Below, piece after piece: positions 16,870 to 23,281 of a DNA stretch of 26,201 nt. The notes beneath the pieces were generated by a model, which was not told the DNA's origin, searched no databases, and saw only the letters and a program-made list of their open reading frames with translations. This DNA comes from Prevotella sp. CAG:1058 (GTDB taxonomy: Bacteria; Bacteroidota; Bacteroidia; Bacteroidales; Bacteroidaceae), in assembly GCA_000433175.1 (NCBI GenBank), contig HF986710.1, forward strand, positions 16,593 to 42,793, in the 5' to 3' direction. Positions within the stretch are counted from its first letter, which is position 1. Every line of letters begins with the position of its first letter. Made by a program: the position numbers and the translations under genes.

Positions 16870-18717
16870 ATGAGCGACATAATCCAACTTCTACCCGACT
16901 CCGTGGCCAACCAGATAGCTGCCGGCGAGGTGATACAGCGCCCCGCATCCGTCATAAAGGAACTTGTAGAAAACGCCATCGATGCTGGCGCAACTACAAT
17001 AAACGTACTCGTAATAGATGCCGGACGCACCTCGATACAAGTCATCGATAACGGCAGCGGCATGTCACCAACCGACGCACGCATGGCCTTCGAGCGCCAC
17101 GCCACATCAAAGATACGCCAGGCTGACGACCTCTTCGCCCTACATACCATGGGCTTCCGCGGCGAGGCACTGGCCTCGATAGCCGCCGTGGCGCAGGTGG
17201 AGCTGCGCACGCGGCGCAGCACTGACGACGTTGGCACGCACATATCCGTGGCAGCGTCAAGGGTCACAGGCGAGGAGCCCGTGTCATGCCCCGTGGGCAG
17301 CAACTTTTCTGTTGAAAACATATTCTACAACGTTCCCGCAAGACGCAAGTTCCTAAAATCGAACTCCACCGAGCTCAACAACATCCTGACAGCCTTCGAG
17401 CGCATCGCACTTGTATATCCGAAGACTAACTTCACCTTCCACAACAACGGCGTCGAAACGTTCAATCTCAGGAGTGGCGGCACCAGACAGCGCATTGTCG
17501 ACATCTTCGGCAAGAAACTGAGCCAGGACCTCCTGCCCATAGGAGTCGAGACGTCGGTATGCAAGATATCCGGATTCACAGGCAAGCCCGAGTCTGCCCG
17601 CAAGAAAGGGGCACGCCAGTACTTCTTCGTCAACGGCCGTTTCATGAAGCATCCTTACTTCCATAAGGCCGTGATGAACGCTTACGAGCGTCTCGTGCCG
17701 CAGGGCGAGCAGGTGCCCTACTTCATTTACTTCGAGATAAACCCTGAAGACATCGACGTAAACATCCACCCGACGAAGACCGAGATAAAGTTCGAAAACG
17801 AGCAGACCGTATGGCAGATACTCCACGCCGCCGTTAAAGACGCCATCGGGCGCTTCAACGACGTGCCATCAATCGACTTCGACACGGAGGGACGTCCCGA
17901 CATCCCTGTATTCAATCCGATGTCAGACCAGCCGGCATCATCACCCAAAATAAGCCTTAACCCTTCATACAACCCGTTCAAGACTACGGGCACAAGCTAC
18001 ACTCCACAACGCGAATCCATACCTCAAGCATGGGACAAGCTGTACGAAGGGCTGCAACAGCACGATGACACCCAAGACATAATACCAGAAGAAAAAGAGA
18101 GCGACATCTTCACATCAACAGCCGGTAACGACCGCCCGAATATTATCGACGAGAAATCACCCGCCCATTACCAATACAAGGGCAGATATATTATGACTGC
18201 AATAAAGTCGGGACTTCTCATGATCGACCAGCACCGCGCCCACATACGCATACTCTTTGACAAATATCTCGCACAGATAGAGGGCAAAGCTGGCAAGTCA
18301 CAGCAGATGTTGTTTCCCGAAATGGTGCAGTTCACGCCTGCCGAAACAATTATCCTTCAACAGTTGCAGCCCGGTCTCGAGCATCTTGGCTTCGAACTTA
18401 CACCCCTCGGCGGCGGCAGCTATTCAATCAACGGCGTACCCGCCGGACTCGACGGCGTAAACTATATTAAACTGCTGAAAGAAATGGTCGGCGAAGACGC
18501 AGACAACGGCAAGACCGTAGCCGACGACATTAACAACCGCATTGCACTCCAGATGGCAAGAAGCGCAGCCATACCTTACGGTCAAGTACTCGGCAACGAC
18601 GAAATGGAAGACATCGTCAACCACCTGTTCACCTCGTCAAACGCAAACCACACTCCCGACGGCAAGAGAATAGTTGCAACAATGAGGCAGGAAGATATCG
18701 AACGGATGTTCGACTGA
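16870..18717 (+). CDS. mutL: DNA mismatch repair protein MutL
   Basis: Mismatch-repair ATPase that links MutS recognition to strand removal. Length is 615 residues. ATG 16870 gives the standard MutL N-terminus (MSDIIQLLPDSVANQIAAGE). An earlier in-frame ATG at 16726 would overlap the preceding gene. GHKL ATPase motifs are intact: E31-D38 (ELVENAID), DNGSGM at about 60-65, ERHATSKI, and GFRGEALASIA at about 95-105. The second domain contains FFVNGRF and the INPEDIDVNIHPTKTEIKF segment. A variable linker covers about 340-430. In the C-terminal domain the usual endonuclease motif DQHA-x2-E reads DQHRAHIRI (from D453), with Ile where Glu is expected. The late CPHGRP motif reads TPDGKR (595-600). 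The metal site therefore looks incomplete. The last nine codons (QEDIERMFD) recur at 20351-20380 beyond the cassette. Confidence 0.97.
   Translation: MSDIIQLLPDSVANQIAAGEVIQRPASVIKELVENAIDAGATTINVLVIDAGRTSIQVIDNGSGMSPTDARMAFERHATSKIRQADDLFALHTMGFRGEALASIAAVAQVELRTRRSTDDVGTHISVAASRVTGEEPVSCPVGSNFSVENIFYNVPARRKFLKSNSTELNNILTAFERIALVYPKTNFTFHNNGVETFNLRSGGTRQRIVDIFGKKLSQDLLPIGVETSVCKISGFTGKPESARKKGARQYFFVNGRFMKHPYFHKAVMNAYERLVPQGEQVPYFIYFEINPEDIDVNIHPTKTEIKFENEQTVWQILHAAVKDAIGRFNDVPSIDFDTEGRPDIPVFNPMSDQPASSPKISLNPSYNPFKTTGTSYTPQRESIPQAWDKLYEGLQQHDDTQDIIPEEKESDIFTSTAGNDRPNIIDEKSPAHYQYKGRYIMTAIKSGLLMIDQHRAHIRILFDKYLAQIEGKAGKSQQMLFPEMVQFTPAETIILQQLQPGLEHLGFELTPLGGGSYSINGVPAGLDGVNYIKLLKEMVGEDADNGKTVADDINNRIALQMARSAAIPYGQVLGNDEMEDIVNHLFTSSNANHTPDGKRIVATMRQEDIERMFD
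18688..18717 (+). repeat. Direct repeat, copy 1: last codons of mutL
   Basis: Thirty bases covering the final nine codons plus TGA of mutL (QEDIERMFD, stop). They recur at 20351-20380 with 27 of 30 bases identical. The three differences (GAT/GAC, CGG/CGA, TTC/TTT) are all silent. Confidence 0.9.
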
Positions 18718-18794
18718 AATATGGATGAAGGAAACGAGTAACACGGGTAATCATAATATCCATAGAACACCTAATCATAATAGAACGAGTAAAG

Positions 18795-19505
18795 ATGAAT
18801 AATCTATTATCAACTTTAAAAGATTTCCATGAAACCGTTGACAAAGAATATTATGAAGCAAACAAAAACGGTTCTAATGTTCTGTTAGAAAAACAATTCG
18901 AGAAATTAGCTAAAACCATAATCTACAAAGGCCACATTCAGATTAATCACAGGTTTGATATTTATGTCCGCTCTGTTGAATTTTACTTTCACGTTGAAGA
19001 TGCTGAACATGACCAGATCTATATTCACGACCCAGTAATGTTCCACCGAAACAGCGTTGAAGGAGAAAAACAATACAAACATCCATTCTTCAAATTGGGG
19101 CATTTTTTTCTTCATCAGTTCGGATTAGATATTACATTTGAAAAAGAAAAATCATATCGTGCTTCTGCACTGATAAAAGCGTTTAATGTCGTCGACAATT
19201 GTGTTGGAGCTTTTCAGGATTATAAGGACTGGACAAGTTCATACTTGTATGACTACATTCAATTCGTTGACGAAAGCGAGGAGAATCCTAATAAAGATAT
19301 TCATATTGAATGGATTGATGACAAAGAACCATGTAATCCTACTCTATCAGCAGGTTGTCCACGTATGGGTATATTTAAATTCGCAATTGACAATAATGGC
19401 CACCAAACACATAATAAGTTAGAAGAAAAAGACTTACGTCCATGGAGATTCTACCGTGCTGAACCATATAATCATCTTTCTCGACTTTTGGATGCAAGAA
19501 AATAA
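18795..19505 (+). CDS. Protein of unknown function in the mutL-adjacent cassette
   Basis: The protein has 236 residues, with no signal peptide and no membrane helix, so it is probably cytoplasmic. I do not recognise the family. Noticeable segments are VRSVEFYFHVED (about 56-67), IHDPVMFHRN, then PFFKLGHFFLHQFGLDITFE (about 98-117) followed by SYRASALIKAF. Several His and Asp/Glu residues in these segments look like conserved active-site or metal-binding candidates. A Cys-containing stretch (CNPTLSAGCPRMGIF) lies near residue 190, and the C-terminal end is basic and aromatic (RPWRFYRAEPYNHLSRLL). Its codons are A/T rich, unlike mutL. The stop shares one base with the next start (TAATG), so it is coupled to the deiminase-family gene. 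It probably relies on read-through from mutL, because no promoter was seen. Confidence 0.8.
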   Translation: MNNLLSTLKDFHETVDKEYYEANKNGSNVLLEKQFEKLAKTIIYKGHIQINHRFDIYVRSVEFYFHVEDAEHDQIYIHDPVMFHRNSVEGEKQYKHPFFKLGHFFLHQFGLDITFEKEKSYRASALIKAFNVVDNCVGAFQDYKDWTSSYLYDYIQFVDESEENPNKDIHIEWIDDKEPCNPTLSAGCPRMGIFKFAIDNNGHQTHNKLEEKDLRPWRFYRAEPYNHLSRLLDARK

Positions 19506-20342
19506 TGATATTGTCCAACGAAACAAATAAAGTCTATTTCTCTGCGCATTTAAAAGCAGACTATCCGATATTCTTCAAGCGAATAAAAACCGTATTGGAA
19601 CAAAACAACATCATTGTCGATTTACTTCAAGAGACAAATGATTATTGGTGCCGTGACTATATGCCAATTCAGGTTAATAAAGACAGATTTGTTATATACA
19701 AATATTTTCCAGACTATCTCAATAAACCGACAAAGATCTGTTTATATCACCAATGTAGAAAAAACTCTAAGCTATTTAGGAATTGCAGACAATCAGACAA
19801 TAGACCTAAGCGACATAGTTATTGACGGAGGCAACGTGGTGAAAACGCCCTACCATGTCATAATGACTGAAAAATTATTCATAGAAAATCCGACAATCAG
19901 TCACGATAAGCTTATATCCCGTCTTGAATTGGCATTTCAAAGTGAAATAATAATTGTTCCATGGACTCACAGGCGCAAAGATCAATGTGGACATACAGAC
20001 GGAATGGTACGCTACGTAAAAGGGCACGAACTGCTCTTGGATAATTACACCAAATTTGACAAGATTACAGGAAAACGCATACACAAAATATTAGAAAGAG
20101 TAGGATACACTGTACACGAATTAGACCTGCCAGATACTATTAATAATTCTTGGGCTTACATTAACTTTCTGCAAACAGCAAATGTGATAGTTATCCCAAA
20201 TTTCAATCTCATTGCAGATAACTATGCTCACAAACATAACAGTTCACTATTTAATGTACCAGTAGTGCAAATACCAGCACCAAATATTATAAAAAAATAC
20301 GGTGGAGCATTCAACTGTATGACATGGAATATAAAAATTTAA
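19505..20342 (+). pseudogene. Agmatine deiminase-family (peptidyl-arginine deiminase-like) gene with a frameshift
   Basis: The family hydrolyses guanidino groups, for example agmatine to N-carbamoylputrescine. The first part reads from ATG 19505 (MILSNETNKVYFSAHLKADY) and contains WCRDYMPIQV, the family's substrate-loop motif. Homology then moves forward one base near 19727-19737, after the codons for YLNKPTK. It continues in the next frame with SVYITNVEKTLSYLGI, SDIVIDGGNVVKTP, VIMTEKLF, CGHTDGMVRYV (catalytic His/Asp), NNSWAYINFLQTANVIVIP and the final GGAFNCMTWN with the catalytic Cys. The span is 838 bases, one more than a multiple of three; dropping one base gives 278 residues, the size of the short Bacteroidetes members. 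All active-site motifs survive, so the break is recent, an assembly or sequencing error, or a programmed shift. A stop ends the first frame at 19825. Confidence 0.85.
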
Positions 20343-20350
20343 AGCCGTGC

Positions 20351-20380
20351 CAGGAAGACATCGAACGAATGTTTGACTGA
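20351..20380 (+). repeat. Direct repeat, copy 2: orphan copy of the mutL tail
   Basis: Encodes QEDIERMFD and a stop in the same codon order as the mutL end at 18688-18717, but it is not joined to any mutL reading frame. It begins eight bases after the deiminase stop. The 27/30 identity with only silent differences shows that both copies have been coding DNA. This copy, which adjoins the terminator region, may be the original chromosomal tail. Confidence 0.88.
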
Positions 20381-20400
20381 TTTACGTTTTTATCGTAAAT
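20380..20400 (+). other. Small hairpin after the orphan mutL tail
   Basis: ATTTACG (20380-20386) pairs with CGTAAAT (20394-20400) across a T-rich seven-base loop and overlaps the last base of the stop codon. It may belong to the original end of the mutL transcript. Confidence 0.4.
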
Positions 20401-20435
20401 GAAAATCCACAAATAAGTTTGGCAAACACGACATT

Positions 20436-20476
20436 GACAGGTCTTAAACAACAGTAACAGTTGTTTAAGACCTGTC
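20436..20476. terminator. Bidirectional hairpin between convergent transcripts
   Basis: A perfect 17-bp inverted repeat, GACAGGTCTTAAACAAC (20436-20452) with GTTGTTTAAGACCTGTC (20460-20476), has the seven-base loop AGTAACA. It sits between the plus-strand mutL/cassette transcript and the minus-strand kinase gene, which ends at 20502, so it can serve both. The U tracts are weak in both directions. Confidence 0.7.
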
Positions 20477-20501
20477 TAATTATATGGTTGCATGATGTTC
20501 C

Positions 20502-21641
20502 CTAACTAAATACAAGCCTGAATATCGTCAGCTTATTTTGCTTGTCTGTAACCAAAGAAATAAAACCGTTGCTCACGCGCATTATCTGTCTTGATATTGA
20601 AAGACCGATACCGCTGCCGTCCTTTTTCGTTGTGAAGAACGGAACAAATATGTGAGAAGCCACATCGTCGGGTATCATAGGACCGTCGTCGACGACGTCT
20701 ATCACCACTGTGTCGTTCTCGCCAGTGTAAGCCTTCAGCCAAATATGGCCGCCAGCAGGCACGGCTTCGGCTGCGTTTTTCAGCAGATTGGACACAACCC
20801 TGCTGATAAGTCCCTCATCAGCATACACAATAAGGTCTTTAGGTTGTACATCAACCGCCACAGTACACCCGTCTTTCATAATCTGCCCGGCAAGCCGTGA
20901 CATCCTTTCAAGAAACGGGTTGACATAGAACAGCGTTGGCTGTGGCGTTGGTACATGCGTGAAACGACGGTAATTCTCTACAAACCTGACAAGCTCCTTG
21001 CTTGTGCGGTTGATTACAGAAAGCCCCTCATGCTGCTCACCCTCCGACTGGCGCAGCAGCGTGTCGCTAAGAGATACGATTGGCGTTACCGTGTTCATTA
21101 TCTCGTGCGTAAGCACCCTGATGAGCTTAACCCACGAGTCAATCTCCTGATTGGCAAGCTCGCCCTTGATGTCGCTGAACGCCACTATCCTCACCCGGCG
21201 GCCTTTCAGCACGGTGTTGGTCTCACGCGACGAAAAGCTTTTCATGCTTTCCTTTATCTGGTCAACATGCGTTATCACCTCACGCTTCAGAAGTTTCTGT
21301 GCCGCACGGTTGTAACGCAGCACCACCCCACGGCTCTCCTCAACCACGATAATGCCCGTATCGACAGAATCGAGTATGAGTTCAAAGTATTTCTCGCGCT
21401 CCATCTGCTCGTCGCGCGCATGCGTCAGTATGCCCTTCACCCTGTTGAGCGACCTGTTAAGCACCCTGTCGCCTGTCACCTTGTCGCCCTCGGCAAAGCG
21501 GAAGTTGTAGTCGCCGTTGTCGATAGCGTTGAAAAGGAAGGCGACCTTGCCCACGGTCGACCTGTAACGCCGCCAGAAATACAGGCAGCCTGCAACCGCA
21601 ACGACGGCAATGACGAGCAGCAAAACAACCTCAAAGTCCAT
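20502..21641 (-). CDS. Membrane-tethered sensor histidine kinase (NtrB/NtrY-like)
   Basis: The protein has 379 residues. One N-terminal membrane helix (VVLLLVIAVVAVAGCLYFW, about 5-23) leaves essentially no periplasmic sensor domain. A HAMP-like linker (about 25-80) and a PAS-like domain (about 84-125, YFELILDSVDTGIIVV) follow. The phosphorylation site is H179 in LTHEIMNTVTPIVSLSD. The ATPase domain has the N box NLLKNAAEAV (N289), a D box DDGPMIP (about 318-324) that lacks the second Gly of the usual DxGxG, FVPFFTTKKDGSGIGLSISRQ (F and G2 boxes) and a closing beta strand. It overlaps the end of the regulator gene by 11 bases, so the pair is cotranscribed. It presumably phosphorylates that regulator. 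With no external domain, the signal is probably membrane or cytoplasmic. Confidence 0.93.
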   Translation of the reverse strand: MDFEVVLLLVIAVVAVAGCLYFWRRYRSTVGKVAFLFNAIDNGDYNFRFAEGDKVTGDRVLNRSLNRVKGILTHARDEQMEREKYFELILDSVDTGIIVVEESRGVVLRYNRAAQKLLKREVITHVDQIKESMKSFSSRETNTVLKGRRVRIVAFSDIKGELANQEIDSWVKLIRVLTHEIMNTVTPIVSLSDTLLRQSEGEQHEGLSVINRTSKELVRFVENYRRFTHVPTPQPTLFYVNPFLERMSRLAGQIMKDGCTVAVDVQPKDLIVYADEGLISRVVSNLLKNAAEAVPAGGHIWLKAYTGENDTVVIDVVDDGPMIPDDVASHIFVPFFTTKKDGSGIGLSISRQIMRVSNGFISLVTDKQNKLTIFRLVFS

Positions 21642-22956
21642 ACTTCTTTATTTTGTTATACAATGTCTGGCGCGACACACCAAGCCTCGCAGCAACCTGC
21701 GACAGGTTGCCGTCACACTCGCGTATGGTTTTCTCTATCAAGCGGCACTCCATCTCGTCTATTGTCTGCACGCCGTCCATAGGTTTGCCAACCACCGACG
21801 CGCTCGAACTTATGTCCTGCTCGCCTATCTCCCTGCCGTCGCCCAATATCACGGCCTTCTCTATTGCGTGCTGCAACTCTCTTATGTTGCCATACCACGG
21901 CATGTCCTTAATCTTCTGTTCGGCAGCCGGCGTAAGCTCCATTGCCGGCTTGTTATACATAGCGGCATACCGGTCGAGGAACAGGCGCGCCAGCGCCGGA
22001 ATGTCCTCCCTGCGCTCTCGCAGGGCCGGCAGATGCAGGTGTATGGTGTTGATGCGGTAGAGCAAGTCCTCGCGAAACCCTCCTTCAGCCACCATTTGGC
22101 GCAGGTCGCGGTTGGTAGCGCATATCAGTCTTACGTCAATAGGTATCGACTTGCTGCCGCCCACGCGCACAATGCTGCGGCGTTGCAGCGCCGTAAGCAG
22201 CTTGGCTTGCAGCCCATAGCTTAGGTTACCAATCTCGTCGAGAAACAGCGTGCCGCCCTCAGCCATCTCAAACTTGCCGGCCTTGTCGGCCTTAGCGTCG
22301 GTGAACGCCCCCTTGACATGGCCGAACAGCTCGCTCTCAAACAGCGTCTCGCTCACGGCTCCCATGTCTATCGTCATCAGACTCTTGCCGCTTCGTCGTG
22401 ACAGACGGTGAATCTCGTTTGTCAGCACCTCCTTACCCGTGCCGTTCTCGCCGGTTATCAGTATGTTGGCATCGGTCGCCGCCACCTTCGCAACCATATT
22501 CCTGAGTTCCTGCATGCACGGAGCCACGCCCCAGTACATACGGCCCTCACTTCTGTTTTCGCTTGCCTTTCCCATGCTTTTGCGGCAAGCGTCCTTAAGC
22601 GTGGATACCAGTTTGTCGTTGTCAAACGGCTTCACGATAAAGTCGGTCGCACCGGCTTTTATTCCATTCACGGCAAGCTCGATGTCGGCGTATGCCGTAA
22701 ACAGCACTACCGGAGTATCGGGACTCATCTTCTTTATCTGCGCCAGCCAGTACAGTCCCTCGTTGCCGCTGTTTATGCCGCTCTGGAAGTTCATGTCGAG
22801 CAGCACCACGTCGGGCTTGTCATCACGCATGTGCGCAGGAATATTATTAGGATTGGCTATGGTGACAATATGCTCAAAAGTGTTTTCGAGCAGCATCTTT
22901 ACCGTAGTAAGGATGTTGCGGTTATCGTCTGCAATAAGTATTGTTCCCTGTTTCAT
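21631..22956 (-). CDS. Sigma-54-dependent response regulator, NtrC family
   Basis: The protein has 441 residues with the three NtrC domains. The receiver (1-120) has acidic D10/D11, phospho-acceptor D54 (VVLLDMNFQ), T87 and K109. The AAA+ sigma-54 interaction domain (about 140-370) has Walker A GENGTGKE (169-176) and Walker B TLFLDEIG (D240, E241). Its L1 loop reads GAFTDA (216-221) in place of the standard [16 protein letters not shown] and [10 protein letters not shown] contribute the arginine-finger and sensor regions. The C-terminal Fis-type helix-turn-helix (about 411-441, [25 protein letters not shown]) binds DNA. It is transcribed from the promoter at 22964-22994, divergently from the tolC-like gene. 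That gene's upstream region contains a sigma-54 promoter and inverted repeats suited to this protein. Confidence 0.95.
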   Translation of the reverse strand: MKQGTILIADDNRNILTTVKMLLENTFEHIVTIANPNNIPAHMRDDKPDVVLLDMNFQSGINSGNEGLYWLAQIKKMSPDTPVVLFTAYADIELAVNGIKAGATDFIVKPFDNDKLVSTLKDACRKSMGKASENRSEGRMYWGVAPCMQELRNMVAKVAATDANILITGENGTGKEVLTNEIHRLSRRSGKSLMTIDMGAVSETLFESELFGHVKGAFTDAKADKAGKFEMAEGGTLFLDEIGNLSYGLQAKLLTALQRRSIVRVGGSKSIPIDVRLICATNRDLRQMVAEGGFREDLLYRINTIHLHLPALRERREDIPALARLFLDRYAAMYNKPAMELTPAAEQKIKDMPWYGNIRELQHAIEKAVILGDGREIGEQDISSSASVVGKPMDGVQTIDEMECRLIEKTIRECDGNLSQVAARLGVSRQTLYNKIKKYGL

Positions 22957-22963
22957 TTAACTG

Positions 22964-22994
22964 CAAAGATAGATTGTATAACCGACAAAAACAA
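22964..22994 (-). promoter_or_regulatory. Promoter of the regulator/kinase operon
   Basis: On the minus strand, TTG (22994-22992) and TATCTTTG (22971-22964) are separated by 20 bases. Only seven bases separate the -7 box from the start codon (A at 22956), so the transcript would have almost no leader. Confidence 0.75.
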
Positions 22995-22999
22995 GAGCC

Positions 23000-23016
23000 T
23001 GTAAAGTTTTTAGACA
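23000..23016. promoter_or_regulatory. Possible weak activator site A next to the regulator promoter
   Basis: TGTAAAG-TTT-TTAGACA: the right half is identical to the best site at 23181-23197 and the left half matches four of seven bases. It lies six bases upstream of the regulator operon's -33 TTG, where a bound activator could control its own operon. Confidence 0.5.
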
Positions 23017-23159
23017 CTAAAATTTTCAGATACCGACAAATAATGCTGCTCCTGCGTGTTTCCGTGTGCCTTGCCCGGCTTCATCAACCTGCATCCAGCG
23101 CTTCATGCAGCCACAAAACCGGCGGTAATAACTGATTTTACGGCCTTAATCATGCCTGC

Positions 23160-23176
23160 TGTCCAATTTTTATATA
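23160..23176. promoter_or_regulatory. Candidate enhancer site B for the NtrC-type regulator
   Basis: TGTCCAA-TTT-TTATATA matches site C in six of seven and five of seven bases of its halves. Its start is 21 bp from that of site C, which is two helical turns, so both sites face the same side of the DNA. Confidence 0.6.
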
Positions 23177-23180
23177 CTAC

Positions 23181-23197
23181 TGTCTAATTTTTAGACA
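23181..23197. promoter_or_regulatory. Candidate enhancer site C, perfect inverted repeat
   Basis: TGTCTAA-TTT-TTAGACA is a perfect 7-3-7 palindrome centred about 90 bases upstream of the predicted sigma-54 start. This is the usual distance for enhancers of NtrC-family activators. Confidence 0.7.
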
Positions 23198-23252
23198 CTT
23201 CCCAAAATGGCAATTCTGCGCATCGTTCTGATAATCAAACACATACATCTTT

Positions 23253-23268
23253 TGGCACAGTTTTGGCA
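23253..23268 (+). promoter_or_regulatory. Sigma-54 (-24/-12) promoter of the tolC/hlyD operon
   Basis: TGGCAC-AGTTT-TGGCA matches the TGGCAC-N5-TTGCA consensus at all but one base. The GG (23254-23255) and GC (23266-23267) are exactly ten bases apart, as sigma-54 requires. The predicted start is near 23279, just before ATG 23282. An earlier in-frame ATG at 23207 would lie upstream of this promoter and is rejected. Confidence 0.82.
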
Positions 23269-23281
23269 ATTATTATGGCGT

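Larger units (their letters stand above)
18718..20350 (+). mobile_element. AT-rich two-gene cassette inserted at the 3' end of mutL
   Basis: The segment lies between two copies of the mutL tail and is far more A/T rich than its surroundings: 17 of 60 bases are G or C at 18841-18900, against 38 of 60 at 17581-17640 in mutL. It carries two overlapping genes and no integrase, transposase or terminal inverted repeats. The layout resembles elements that enter the 3' end of a gene and supply a replacement tail. Uptake from a related genome by homologous exchange would look the same. The 77 bases before the first gene contain short direct repeats: AACGAGTAA at 18733-18741 and 18784-18792, and TAATCATAAT at 18748-18757 and 18772-18781. 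Confidence 0.55.

Noticed and set aside
20955..22224. Long plus-strand open frames opposite the kinase and regulator
   Set aside because: They are shadows of well-conserved minus-strand genes; translations are His/Arg-rich with no domain character.
22408..23004. 198-residue plus-strand frame opposite the regulator's receiver domain
   Set aside because: It is antisense to a conserved receiver domain and runs through the regulator promoter; no family resemblance.
23207..23281. Upstream start for the tolC-like gene
   Set aside because: It would place the start codon upstream of the sigma-54 promoter and bury the signal peptide.
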